In this document: positions 10,915 through 22,914 of the stretch, piece after piece
Layout of the letters: every line of letters begins with the position of its first letter
How positions within the stretch are numbered: the first letter of the stretch is position 1
Source of the DNA: Ceriagrion tenellum
Taxonomy: Eukaryota; Arthropoda; Insecta; Odonata; Coenagrionidae
Length of the DNA stretch: 64,000 bases
Direction: 5' to 3'
Assembly: GCA_963169105.1 (NCBI GenBank)
Contig: OY720636.1
Coordinates: 106,454,539-106,518,538, forward strand
Position numbers and translations under genes: made by a program
The notes under the pieces: generated by a model
Seen by the model: only the letters and a program-made list of their open reading frames with translations
What the model was told of the DNA's origin: nothing
Databases searched by the model: none

Positions 10915-11253
10915 CAAATGTATTCTCTTGCGATCTTACAATATAGAAGCTGCTTAGTTAATTTTTTCCATTTTGCGGAGTTGTTATTGTATGTTGCGCT
11001 GATGAGCGTGCTGTGTTTAAACAATAATTTTGTGTTCGTTCATTAGAAAAATCCTTTGTGGTTGATTGTTAAAGAATAACAAGAGTTTTTCTTCGAGGAA
11101 ACTTACTTGACCATCTCAGGTCCAAGATGAAGGATAATTTTTCCCTCTAAGAAGAAATGTAAAGAAGTTTGGACAGACGTGTGAAATTGATTTACGAACT
11201 TTTCCTTTGTGTTTTGTATAATTGTTTTCATTGTATGCTACCTCGTTTAAAGG

Positions 11254-11259
11254 AATAAA
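11254..11259 (+). promoter_or_regulatory. Candidate poly(A) signal, distal
   Basis: AATAAA about 1 kb after the stop codon, followed by the GT-rich sequence GACTCGTGTGTGAGT, a plausible downstream element. Confidence 0.45.
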
Positions 11260-11707
11260 TGCAAATTTAAGACTCGTGTGTGAGTCAACTATAAGATGTA
11301 GTTATTTACAATTGTTTTGTTCCTAACTCAGGAAAAGTATCCCTGTATCAAAACCATCAGATGCTTGCACATAAAAGGTAGGACAACAGATCAAACAAAA
11401 CGACTATATGTTAATTATTCATTATTACATATAAATTACAAGATTATGCATTATTTAAAATGAAAATATGTGATTGAGTTTACCTGATCACAGTCTCCAC
11501 GTAGTGTAGCCTGTATTCCGCGGCACAAAACGAAAGCACGAAAGCCAACTCTTTGTCCAGCGAGTGTGCGACTCAAATGCAAAGGTGACGGTGATTCTAA
11601 TAAGTAGTTATAGGAAGACATCGATCTAATTCTAAATCTGACGGGAAAATTAATCGAATGAAATAAATTCAGAATCATCACATTAAAACATAAAAGAATA
11701 ACTAACT

Positions 11708-11952
11708 CATGGGTGGCCAACCAAAATGATCTTGCGGGCCACTTTGGAAATGCATCATAACTCTGCGGGCCGCATATAAAATTATATATCCACATATCAG
11801 ATTTATACCCACTATTGACATTTTTTTGAGTGAAAAATTGAAACATAATGAGTTATTATTATTGAGTTCAAGTTATTGTATTAAATTGTGATGAATCTCG
11901 CGGGCATGAAAAATGTTCAGGGTGCATGCGGGCCGCGGGTTGGCCACCCCTG
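11708..11952. mobile_element. hAT-type MITE with 8-bp target site duplication
   Basis: The ends are CATGGGTGGCCAACC at 11708 and GGTTGGCCACCCCTG at 11938-11952, an inverted repeat with one mismatch plus further GCGGGCC-rich subterminal similarity. The flanks are AACTAACT (11700-11707) and AACTAACG (11953-11960), matching at 7 of 8 positions, the duplication length typical of hAT elements. The 245-bp interior has no transposase frame, so it is non-autonomous. Confidence 0.8.
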
Positions 11953-11999
11953 AACTAACGTTTTTCCGAAGTTTTTTTGCCTATACGAGAATAATAAAT

Positions 12000-14900
12000 T
12001 TTCCACCCATTTCACCGAGCGGCACGTCCTCGAAAATTCCTTGAGTTTCTCATTCATTTAATTTTGTAATGTTAGGGAAGCACTAATATATGATTTCGAT
12101 TCTTTTGATAGATACTTATCCTGAATGCGCTCATTCTGGGGTTATTGTGGAATAAAAACTTTCAATTTAATATAATGACACTCCAACTACTCCCGGGAAT
12201 AATTACTATGAACAATAATTCCGGTTTGAATTTTAACTGTGACGATAAAATCCGACTTCCATTTCATACCCGGTATTTTAAAAGAATTATATTACAACGA
12301 TACAGTTCAACACGTAAAATTGTATTCCATGTACGGTACTCATAATCACTCAGATATAATAATATTTTGTTTTAAGAACTATTACGCTTTCAAAGGTCCT
12401 CAATGACTCCTCATTTTCAGATAAAAGACCGTAGTGAACAGTTTATGAACATGGCGCAGCGTTAGACTTTTTTGAAACGGGAGCCTCTTTTGGGAATGCA
12501 AAGCGCCTGCTTCGTAGCCCTCTGGCGGCCACCACGAAACCACTATCGCAGCGGAGTCCGGAATCGATATGCGCTCCCCTTTGTCGACTGCTAAAATCAG
12601 CTGGCTCACTCTTGACACAATTAGGTCGCGACTTTCTACGTGTTTCAGAGATGTTTGTTTTACTTGTTACTCGTGGAGGGGAAGAGGAGCTGGCTATCAT
12701 ATAAACCGAAGCAGAAGCATCGCTTGGTGAGGGAAACCGACCACGAAAATGAGTACGTACAACATCATGTTTTCTGAAACATTAAAATGTCCCTCGCGAA
12801 CTGGGAACGTGTTTTATTTTTTTCTTTTATGAATGGGGACATTTCAATGTCATGCTGAAGCGAGGGTCACCGTAAATTGTCTCTAAATCCTTCTACGGTG
12901 TCGTTTTCTAATGATCTAGCTTCTTTCGGAAGCGTGAAACTCAAGAAAGTCGTTCGTCCATTCCGTTGGAGTACTCTTTCGGTCAACGCCCAATGAATGC
13001 TATCTTATCCGCTGAAACTGATTTTCCTGGCTTTTTGACCTTGGGAAGCATTTCCGGGCCGCATATTAATAGACCGGTGATATCCTTGTGGCCGTAAGTT
13101 TCGAAGGACGAGAGTTGTATTCTCACATTTCACGGAGTGTGATGGGAATATCTTCGGAAATAAATGAGTGTGTTATTCCTGTACTCGTGAACGTCGACGA
13201 GCATATTAATCCATTGCTTCTCCACACGACATATTTCTTCCATATTTTGGAACCACTCAAGGTCTTGATGCAATGAGGCGTTCCTGAATTTGTGCAGTAT
13301 CTCAACGTTCCTGCCCAACAGTAGGGTCAACCTGACACAATGTTTACGTGGGTGCCATGACAAATCAACAAATGGTCACGACCCCACGACCGTCGAGTTT
13401 GATAACATTTGGCATAATGAATGTAACCATGACATTATCATTTGACGTAATAATTGCTGGATTTTTCAATTGTCCATTATTTATTTAAAATACATTAAAA
13501 ATCAACTAAATTCCGCGAATTTCACACGCGGAGCAAATAATAAATTCGGAAATAATTAAAAATAAAGAGATAGGCCGCTGATATGCCTTCAATGTCATCT
13601 TAAAGTGAGCTTTAGTTCTATTTCCAATGGCGTTCGAGTCACGAATTTAGTAATTGCGATATTATGGAATAAATATTACGAGAAGATAATTCTAGAAATT
13701 AGTATCTTTCCAAATTTTATTGAGAAATATATGTATTATTCGTATATTCTTCTAGGATTGCTTCTGAGAATATGATTTCACGATCGACATCGGATCTGCA
13801 AATGATTTTGGTTGATAGTATGTATGTATCATGAGGTGATGTCGTCAAAACACAGGTTAGATAGTGTGATTTTGCCAAAATGCATCGGTTTAAGTTTTTC
13901 TCCGATTCTCACTCTCGTCGCGCTTACAGCAAACGATTCTGTGATCAATGCTACAGATGGATTAGTGTAGTACCGAAAAATGAAATCAAGCGCCTTCTTA
14001 ATCAGTGAATCTCAACCAGTACGATCGAAACTCGAGCCCTATCGATAATTGCAGTTTTGAGAGTTAGTTGCTGCTGGTTTACTTCCCGAAGCCCATTAAA
14101 AGACCTCCATCCCGGATTCGGAGATGGACTACACATTTCAATACAAATATCAGGAAAATTTTGAACTACAATCGGCGAGTTTGTCTTTTCCAGGGATATT
14201 AATGTTAGTTCCGTACGAAAGATAGAGCTGCCAACCGAATACACTCATGTACTGGTGACACTTCAGATTCAAAATCCACGCTAATATATGCAAAGAAACA
14301 ATTATTTTCTAGAGTCATTTCTTCGAATCTCTTAAAATTATGTGAACGTTTTTTAAAAATCAATATTTTTTCAGGAAATAATATTGGGAAAATTTCTGTT
14401 GTCATCTCTAAATATTGGAAGCAGTATACAATTGTCGGTAGGAAAAATAATTACAAATCTTAATCAAAATCTGGACAGGTTAAATAATAACCACTTGCGC
14501 ACGCCACTGCTTTTCGGTGTGTTCACAATGTTGTGACGCTGACAAAATCGTTTACATTGACATGGCCTTGTAAATAAGGAGTTTTGGCATCATGTTTATA
14601 GGACAAAAAAAGCTTAAAATCATCTCCCCTACCACTTTCTGAGGTAATACAGGCTCTTTGAAATCCACCCGTACGTTTACGAGCTAAATCTCATGAGCGT
14701 CAGATTTTCAAAAGCACGACTTTTTGGATATCCGAAAAAACCTTCATTTTCAAGAGATATTGATCCTTTATTATACACTCAAAAGTTTTCGGTCAAATCT
14801 CGGTGAATTTAAGCATTTTGAAATGATAAGAGATGGTATTTCAACGCAATTATTTTACTTCGCTACCTACCGCTGCAAAGCTTAAGCATCCTAAAAATTG

Positions 14901-16590
14901 TTTCACGTAGGCGGTGGGCGGGATTATAAAACAATCGTGCGAAAACATTAGAAACATTAGATTTTTCTATTCAAAATCGTTTCCCGTAAATTACAATATT
15001 AATTTCCCTCCTACCGATGAGTGACTTGAAAAACGCGTAGTTGATTATTTCATGCGAAAGGTAGTGAAAAGGACCCCGGCAGATCCGCCCTTTCCAGATG
15101 AACTTTTTACGTCACAGAACTGACACCTAACATATCGATCTTGTAGATTAAGGGCGAACATATAACATTAGTTGGGGATTTTACGTTCCCTCCTCTGGGA
15201 CCGAAGGTCAGGAGTACGAATCCCGTGGAGCATTTATTTCAATTCTAGAGATTCGATGCATAGGAAACTCGACGAAACACTAAAGGTACATACTTCATGG
15301 GAATATGCAAGTCACACTGATCACTAGGTACTCAAAGGAAGAAATGAAATATAGAAATTTTTTTAATTATCTTAGCAAAGGAGTAAAAACTTCGGTACCG
15401 TTTGGACTTTTTCGCTATACTTGCGTTCTTAATACGTTCCATAGTTAGAGGCTCAACTTCCACATAGTTGAGCCTCAAAATGGAGAGTTAAAAGTCGCTA
15501 AATCACATAAAACATAAGTTTATTCTCAGAACATTTTATAATTCATATAAAAATGTATATTGCATTTCTAGTTAATTCATAACCGTAATCACTTGGTTCG
15601 AAAACAACCCTCTTTCACCCTATTTCGGGCATCGAATGCAAATTTGGAGCCAATAGCTTAATTGGCAGCCTCTTATAGGCACAAAAGGCTTGATTAATAA
15701 AACTCAATAAAGATATATAGGTTTTTCATGACAATATCTATGCTTCATTCTGGTTTGGAAATAGTACCTTAGACCGAAAAGGGCTCATACTTAATAGCTC
15801 TTGGAACTCTCTAGGAATCCAATAGGTCAAGCCATGCAACTTCAACAGAGAGTGAAATCTATTTTGGCAGCGTTCCACAACCCAAAGAGAGCCCTTTAGG
15901 CCTATGAGCCTTTTCAAAGGGCCTACGTCCTTTTCAGTACTGTCGCCGGCCTACAGCAATATTTTCAAGAATATCAGTTCATTGATTTGTCAGTAATGAC
16001 GTGAGAAACACAATACTTCAATAATTTATATTAAATGGATGGATAAGAATAAATCGACCGTGGCACATCCAGTGAAATTTCATGGATTTCATCTTTGGCA
16101 GTGTTCCAAAATAGGTGTATTTTCACAATTTTAGCAGACTAAAATGGGACTTTTGTTTGAATGGTGACGCTCCAGGGCCAACGGTTCATTATTTATTGAT
16201 ACAGGAAGGAAACATTTGTGGTAGAGAGAGCGTTAGGTTTATTTCTTCAAGAGCTTGGCTACCTATTTCAAAGCTATGTTCGTATCATTCACGTTTTTTT
16301 CTACGGAAAGAAGAGTTCAGTTTATTTCAAAAGCGACGGCAGTTTGATTCTTGCCAATCAGCCTATTTTAAATTATGAACTTATGGAAGGACTGGCACAG
16401 GTTTTATTCAATCGCAAAAATGGACCTTTGTTCGCTTTTGCGCTGACTCATTCACACATCAATCACATAAAGTTCTCTCTTGGTTTCTTTTAAGATAACC
16501 AAGCACACAAACTATTTCAGAATTTTCAGAAAAAACTGACTGAAAAATTATTTGCAAAAAGATGTCTCGGGTGTTTATTCCCTTTCTGCA
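12000..16590. other. Gene-poor AT-rich stretch
   Basis: I recognise no gene or complete repeat. A moderately GC-rich patch at about 12440-12700 has open frames on the minus strand but no recognisable motif. A perfect 11-bp stem hairpin lies at 15448-15476 (GAGGCTCAACT, 7-base loop, AGTTGAGCCTC). Confidence 0.4.
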
Positions 16591-16599
16591 CCGGATTTG

Positions 16600-17031
16600 C
16601 CAGGAAAACCTTTAAGAGGGAATTTATTGCTTACTAGCAGTTTATTGCCTGTTGTTTTTGGTAGACTCTTGAATGGAGGCTTACATGTACGATGACTAAA
16701 GACACTGACTTGGGTCGCAGAATATTTAGGTGCACAAACGATATCTCGGAGTGGCTGGGGAAATCGCGTGGATTGGGATAAGTAGTATGGCGGAAGAATG
16801 CCGGATAGAGAGACTTTTAAGCATTCGGCCGGACAATTCTGTTGACCCGCATATCCCTGGAATCCCGATAGGCTGCTGCGATAGTCTGTCATCAGGTTTT
16901 CCAGGGACTGGACCAACAGAACTTGACATACATCCATGCCCTGGGTGGTGGAAAACCCACCCAGGCGGGACTCGAACCTGCGACCCTCAGTTTAGCTGGT
17001 GAGGACTTCACCCCGCCGCCACCGGGGCCGG
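16600..17031 (-). mobile_element. tRNA-derived SINE
   Basis: On the minus strand the unit opens with GGCCCCGGTGGCGG (A-box region). About 55 bases later comes GGTTCGAGTCC, a near-perfect RNA polymerase III B box (RC at about 16972-16982). It is followed by a GC hairpin (CCTGGGTGG...CCACCCAGG, about 16935-16965) and a body including GCATGGATGTATGT. The tRNA-related head is 16955-17031. The 3' end of the body is not sharply defined and 16600 is an estimate. No target duplication was established. Confidence 0.7.
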
Positions 17032-17092
17032 TTTACAATAACGTTGGATAGGTTGGAATAAGGAAAGTAGATTGGGGGATTTTGAAGATGGT

Positions 17093-17735
17093 AGAGAAAT
17101 CATAATAGGTTAATACTGTGAAGCAGCGGGTTTCTGCGGCAATGTATTCATTAAACGGCCTTCAAAGCCAAGAAGTTTAAACCTGAGGAAAAGTTTTAAA
17201 TAAAAAAAAACAGAAATACTCGAAAGCATGCAAGATTAATATTCAATTTATACTAAGATTAGTAGCCTCCGTTTAAAAAAAATCGTGATAGGTTAAGACT
17301 GAGAAGCAGCGGGTTTCTGGCCGATGCGCAAGCGATTCCACCAGGTGCGCACCAGATGCAGAATAAATACCTAAGCATGTCCGAAGGTTACGCGACGGAA
17401 GCTGAAATTAAGAGCTGGAGAAACTACACGGTAGCATGTTTGGAGATCAACTGCGATGGCTATTAACGATGGTTAGTAGTTTAGAGGTGTACCCTAAATA
17501 TTACCGTCCTATTAAGGGAAAAATTTCAGCCAAAAACTTGTAATAACAAATTTAATTATAAAATGCACCATTGTTTCTGTTGTGCAAACGGAATTCATTC
17601 ATTTAAAGGCCATCAAATCCAAGAAGTTTAAATCTGAGGAAAATTCAAAAATTAAAAAAAAACAGAAGTACTGGAAAACATGCTAGATTAATTTTCAATT
17701 TCTGCTAATATTAGTAACCTATGGTTAAAAATACA
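17093..17735 (+). repeat. Interleaved direct repeats
   Basis: Two repeats overlap. Repeat 1 (AGGTTAATACTGTGAAGCAG, then CGGGTTTCTG) is at about 17099-17137 and again, diverged, at 17282-17320. Repeat 2 (AAGAAGTTTAAAYCTGAGGAAAA plus an A-rich tract and CATGCWAGATTAAT) is at about 17150-17280 and 17598-17735. This suggests an old segmental duplication of a few hundred bases or two copies of an unrecognised element. Confidence 0.55.
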
Positions 17736-17812
17736 CTCTAAAGATTCAGGTGTTGCTTCGTGGGAGTTTAACTATTCACTCTTAAAGGATGCAATTATGT
17801 ACTTTTCCACAG

Positions 17813-17905
17813 GTTGGTATTGGTAGTTGAAGTTGGCATTGGTAATTAGAATAGGTACTGGTATTTGAAATTGGTAATGTTAATAAAAATTGGCATTGGT
17901 AAATA
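17813..17905 (+). repeat. Imperfect TTGGTA minisatellite
   Basis: Short units of TTGGTATTGGTA, TTGGCATTGGTA and AATTGGTAAT type alternate with GAAGTTGG-like spacers. This is simple-sequence drift with no apparent coding role. Confidence 0.6.
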
Positions 17906-17909
17906 GAAT

Positions 17910-20200
17910 TCTGTGGAAAAAAGCAAAATCGTATTCTCTAAGTATGGACTCTGTTTAAAAGGTGAAAACAGATGAAGCACTAAAATTCATTCCTTGATGC
18001 GCTGGGCTCACCTAGCTTAACTTTAGTAAATATACCTTGTTTGGACGCTTTCGTGTTTCTGAATGCGTCAAAAAGAGGCATAGAATGTTCACAATGGACT
18101 TACGTTATCTGTTCATAAGTTTCTTAGGCTGCTTCAATTCAACGGGAAACAGAATTTTTTGACCGTGTATTGCTCGTCCCGTTTCAGCTTCATTATGGTC
18201 ACAAACAACACTCAAACAAATACCAGCACACTTAAATGAACACACGTATGCTGTTGCCGAATTAGGACAATATGTGCAAAATGTAGCTATTTTGATACAA
18301 GGTAATTCCAAAAGTTAGCACAACAGTTACCTTGATATGAGTAATCAGCCCCACTCTTTCTTAATCGGCTCACGTAAATTCATATACATGTACATACTCA
18401 ATTTTAACTCATGTACACCATTAACAAATGTACTAAAGATCATTGTGTAGCCTTATCGATCAACTTAGCGTAACGGCAAAAAACATTATAAAGAATGAGT
18501 CATAATAAATCGTAGATAAAATGACACACAGTTGAAAATCGAACTTCTTGAATTCTAAACAACGGAAGTGCCTAAAAAATGGAAGGTTTTCAAGAATTTC
18601 AACAATTTTTTTATGCCGCGCCATGGCAATGAAGGCTATTGAGCTGTGAAAAAAACCTACTTCAAGCAGTATTTGCCTCTTTGTGCCAACCCCATGGATT
18701 TCCGCAAAGGAAATCGCGCATTCCTTCAGAAAATGAGTATTTAATTTCTTGCTGTGAATACTTGTGCTGGTAAATTATGAAAACGAACTTGGTTTGATGC
18801 CACCGATTTATTTTAAGGTACGTCTAGTTTCGACGCAGCGGCGTCATTTGAGGAACCTTAAAATACATTGGTGGAATCAAACAAAGTCTTTTTTTACATT
18901 ATTCATAGAGAACTTCCACAAAGTTGAGTCAAAAACCACAGAGATCACATTCGCTGGTGATATCTTAAGTGGTGATGGTTTAAGTATTTTTATGTTAAAA
19001 ATATTTTATTGTAATTTTAATGTTTGTTTTTCGCATTACTTACCAATTCATTGGTAGTAGCATCTTTTGGATGAATTATTACAGCCATTTCAATCATATT
19101 GTCCACTAAAGGAAAAGTGAATTGTACACCGCAAATATCGTAATTCGAGAAAGCATCGGGTTCTACATATTCCGGAATATCGCTCTTCCACTTCAAATAG
19201 TTCAATGCACTAAATATTTTCAATATCTAAACAGCCAATCGATATTTGCGCAGGGATCTTCTTACAGCCGTTTTACAAGTTTTCTTTCGTTCAGTCGGGT
19301 CCTTTCATTGTGGAAGTGAACGTAATGAAAGGGCTGGGTGCGTTAGGAAGATATTGAGATGGATATCGCATTGCGTATCCTTTCGCTCGTTCGTCAAAAG
19401 GTCGCCTTTCTATGTATCTCATTTATAAGGGGGAAATCCTCCCGCTGGATCATCCGCGATTGGCTCGCTGGCTGAATTCACGGACGAAGGCGTAAGGAAA
19501 AATGAAACGGCGAGGTCGTAGCGGCGTAACAATAGTCGCCGCGGCGGAGGTCGCGAAGGGAATCTTAAAGAGACGATCAAGATCACACATCGCCCGAAAG
19601 ACCTCCCCCTCTCCTCCCACACCCCCAAATGTCCACCAGACAGGTTTAAGGGCACGAGAGTACTCGTGGAGAGTGCTTAAGATAGATGGAGCGGTAATCG
19701 TGAGTCTTTGAGCGTCGGTCAAAGGTATCTGATGTAAATTCTTAGAGGCTTCTGGGCACGGTCAGCCCAATAGTGCTATTCTCCAACTCGCTAATACTTT
19801 GCCAAGAGATCACCGGTATCTATAATGTACTCGTCACTTTCGAGGTGTCATATTACCTTGATGCCATTTGATAGTAACGAACGTAGTCATTTATTGGCGA
19901 TATTTTCACCGTGAAAAATCGTAATATGCGACCTACAGAATACCTATTTCTGTTCAATGCATCCCCTTCAAATTCCATGCTTCCGATATGTCGCCAGCAT
20001 TACTAAACCCTTTCCAGACAGATTTATTTCTTTGCAGGTGTAAAAAAACACAAACATTTACGATAAATTTCGTCTCCGCAGCGTGCATCGATCATTTGCA
20101 ATAGAAACATTTGTTGGTACGTACAAATGTGTTCCGTTAGTATTGAAAGAGTAAACGAGTTACGGAACAGCACTACAGAGTGCCCAGTCCAGTTAAATTA
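17910..20200. other. Gene-poor stretch with one long hairpin
   Basis: No recognisable gene. It includes the hairpin at 18792-18882 (listed separately) and a GC-richer patch at 19420-19720 with overlapping open frames on both strands and no identifiable motif. Confidence 0.4.
18792..18882. repeat. Long imperfect hairpin
   Basis: Arms of about 43 bases run from GTTTGATGCCACC (18792) through ATTTTAAGGT to the loop, and back through ACCTTAAAAT to GGTGGAATCAAAC (18882). The outer 28 bases pair with three mismatches. Near the apex is GACGCAGCGGCGTC, itself a short palindrome. It could be a terminal structure of an unrecognised transposon. Confidence 0.6.
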
Positions 20201-20202
20201 AA

Positions 20203-20690
20203 CCTCATTCATAATTGGTCGTGCAATCCTAAGATTGGTTGACTGTAGCCCTCCGTCCTTCCCAAATGATGCCAGGTTAGCTCTCCCCTATACTTTCCTC
20301 TTTATTTGGTCCATGAACTTATTCCTGGGTCTTCCTCTGAGGACATTTCCCTCTGTTTTACCTACAATTATGTTCTTCACAAACCCATTGTGTCTCAGGA
20401 TGAGTCCAATCCATCTGATCCTTCTTTTCTGTTACGTGTTCCATATGGTCCTCTCCTCTTCTACACTTCCGTAAACTTCATTATTTCTTATTTTGTCCTT
20501 TAATTTTATCTTCAGCATCCTCCTCCAGCACCAGGTTTCGAGAGCTGCTAGTCTTTTCTGGTCAGCTTTCCCAATGGTTCCTCCATCCAATCCCTGGAGT
20601 ACCACGCTCCACACGAATGTTTCCCAGTTTGTAGTCCTAATCTCTTTGAAAACAGCAGTTGTTTTTATCATACGAATAATCTACGTAGAG
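20203..20690 (-). mobile_element. RTE-like endonuclease-RT LINE, 3' coding fragment
   Basis: The minus strand encodes GKADQKRLAALETWCWRRMLKI, split over several frames, followed by KLKDKIRNNEVYG and, further down, fragments of the conserved IGH-LRHN / GRPRN / QIKR tail. This is the C-terminal signature of the 'craniofacial development protein 2-like' EN-RT retrotransposons. Frameshifts and stops break it up. Clade assignment to RTE is from memory of this signature and is tentative. Confidence 0.7.
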
Positions 20691-20699
20691 TGATTTTCT

Positions 20700-21517
20700 G
20701 GATATTGGATATTTCTAGGGTGACCACAGGAGAAAGCGAGATGGGTGAATATAACCCCAGGCAAGAATAATGTTTAATGTGATCTAAACCCGCACCAATC
20801 AAACTGTCCTTCACCTCGCAGGCTGTGGTTTTGGTTTGGTCTAGATAATCTATGTAAGGGAAGAGGGAGAGGCCCAGAGGGTCATGCTGCAATCGTCCAC
20901 TGGTCACATTCGCCGCGTAGCGGCGGTATCCCCCCTTTATAGTACATTGACTTGAATCGGGAATTGAAGGGGGGATCGGTCCTTCGGCTGTTGAGAGCTG
21001 TGCCAAAAATTGCCCCTCCCCTCTGCTCATCCCCTCCCTGGCAATGGCGTGGTCGGGAGTATGTATTTTGCTGGTCGTTCCTCCCTCGTCGCGCCCCGTT
21101 GGAATCGGGCCACGAACGCTTAGGATGTGTTATGGGAAAGGGAAGGGGAATCCGTGCCTCCCCTTTACTCAGAGTGTCGTTGATCCCCCCCTCAACCCCC
21201 CCTAACGCTGCTGTCCTTGCGAGATACCGGTATGAGACGTCGGATTGGTCCTGCCTCGCATTCACGGTGGCTCGCAGGAGTGTTGGCGGTCTTGAATCGC
21301 GGCGGGGAGATTGGAGGAAGGTTTCGAGTCGAGGGGCGGATGCGTTGCCATTAAGGAGGTGAGGTAAAAAAATTCAGGCGATAATCCTCTTGATTCTTGA
21401 AGCCAGTTTCACCATTGCAGCCGGCACAGTTTATACCGTCTTCTGATGGTCTAGTTTGATTTTCGTCTGATCTATGGAATGACCCTCACTTATTGCGATG
21501 CTTACAGGCTAATACGC
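20700..21517. other. Unassigned GC-rich patch
   Basis: 20870-21370 is GC-rich with overlapping open frames on both strands (up to 136 codons at 20952-21362). The predicted peptides are low in recognisable motifs and the frames overlap on opposite strands. I see no splice or promoter signal that favours one, so no gene is called. Confidence 0.35.
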
Positions 21518-22225
21518 TACGTCTCATTCATTGGTGGTTCAATCCTAAGTTTCCTTGACTACAGCCCTCCACCCTTTCCTATCTTATGCTAATTCCCTTA
21601 CCTCCAGCTATCTCTTTATATGTACTTTCCGCTTTATTTTGTCCATGAACTTATCCATGGGTCTTCCTCTGGAGACTTTTACCCTTCATTTTGCCTTCAG
21701 TTATGTTATTCACAAATCCATTGTGTCTAAGGGTGTGTCCAATACATTTTGTACTTATTTCCTTTCTCAATGGTGTTCCATATGGTCCTTTCCTCTTCTA
21801 CTCTTCTGTACACTTCATCATTTCTTTTTTTTGTCCGTCCATTTTATCTTCAGCATCCTCCTCCAGCACCAGGTTTCAAACGCTTCGAGTCTTTTATGGT
21901 CAGCTTTTCAAATGGTCCACGCTTCTGATGAACATAGAGTGCCACGCTCTATACGAATGTTTTCACATACTGTTTCCTGGTTTGTAGTACTACCTTCTTT
22001 GAACACAGTAGATGTCTTTTTCCCATGAACTCCTCCTTAACTTGGGCTACTATCCGCTTGACGTTGGTTGTACTTCTTGCGTTCCTCGAGATGGTACTTC
22101 AGAGATAGGTAAAGGAATTCACTTGCTCTGATTTTTCTCCTCTCAGGGTGACTTATACATTCGGCGTCTTTCTCTCTTTCGCATACCGGTATTTTAGTCT
22201 CCTTCATATTTATTTTCAAGCAACG
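21518..22225 (-). mobile_element. RTE-like endonuclease-RT LINE, 3' half fragment
   Basis: It parallels the fragment at 20203-20690 almost base for base from TTGGTGGTTCAATCC onward, and extends further 5' in element sense, up to degraded sequence for CGREK...SEFLYLSLKYHLEE near 22080-22200 (the 'CGREKLNTE...SFTYLGSII' region in better copies). Numerous frameshifts are present. Confidence 0.65.
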
Positions 22226-22683
22226 TCGCTACTTAATTCGCCACTTAATCCTTACCAAGTATTCCCGTGTTCACTTCAACTTCCACCCATGAGCGTTCAC
22301 GGCTGTCTCCTCCACTCCACTTACACCTGGGTTGCCATGGATGCAGCCCTTATAAAAACTGATGGTAGACATGCACAGGACGATTATTGGGCATGAGGGA
22401 TCCTCATGCACAGCATATGAGATACGATAGTTCCACAAAGGAAAAATTAACCGGCTTGATCCCTAAAAAATTTAATTGCTGGTATAACTATTTTTGTGAT
22501 ACCTGGGGAATCTAATTATTGGTCTCCCCCGATAACACTAAAAAATGTGTGTCAGCCATTATATATCAAATCAATCACCCACAGCTTAGCGAATGCCAGA
22601 AATATCTTACGATTTGAATATCATAATTTTGATTTTAACTATACGTTGTGCTTATACATATCTTTATACTATGTAATTAGCAT
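22226..22683. other. Unassigned intervening sequence
   Basis: No feature recognised between the RTE-like fragment and the degenerate LINE tail. Confidence 0.3.
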
Positions 22684-22790
22684 GCATCTGCATACTACCC
22701 TGCGAGCAGCCGCATGGGCGTGTGGCAGGGGTGTTACGAACCCAGCATATTTTTAATTGCTCCCGCAACGGAGAGAATGAAGTCTAGAAA
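22684..22790 (-). mobile_element. Degenerate CR1/L2-like LINE 3' tail
   Basis: CTGCATACTACCCTGCGAGC followed by GTGTGGCAGGGG is the reverse of the conserved 3' hairpin and tail seen in families A-D, but it is diverged. Only about 100 bases are recognisable. Confidence 0.5.
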
Positions 22791-22914
22791 TGGCTGATTT
22801 TGAGCGCGCAGAAACTTTTGCATCGGTTACATGGCTATAATTTTTCAACTAGAGCCTCCAACTAAAGTCTCTAAATGAAACCTTTCACTGTATACCTATA
22901 TTGTAGCGTCATTT

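Larger units (their letters stand above)
10259..11280 (+). other. Probable 3' UTR of the CD36-family gene
   Basis: Follows the stop codon at 10256-10258. It has no competing coding signal and contains two AATAAA hexamers (10909-10914 and 11254-11259). The true cleavage site cannot be told from sequence. Confidence 0.5.

Noticed and set aside
12443..12700. Minus-strand open frame in a GC-rich patch
   Set aside because: No motif. It overlaps another frame on the same strand, and composition alone explains it.
20952..21362. 136-codon open frame
   Set aside because: GC-rich, overlapped by an open frame on the other strand, no recognisable motif and no splice or promoter signal.
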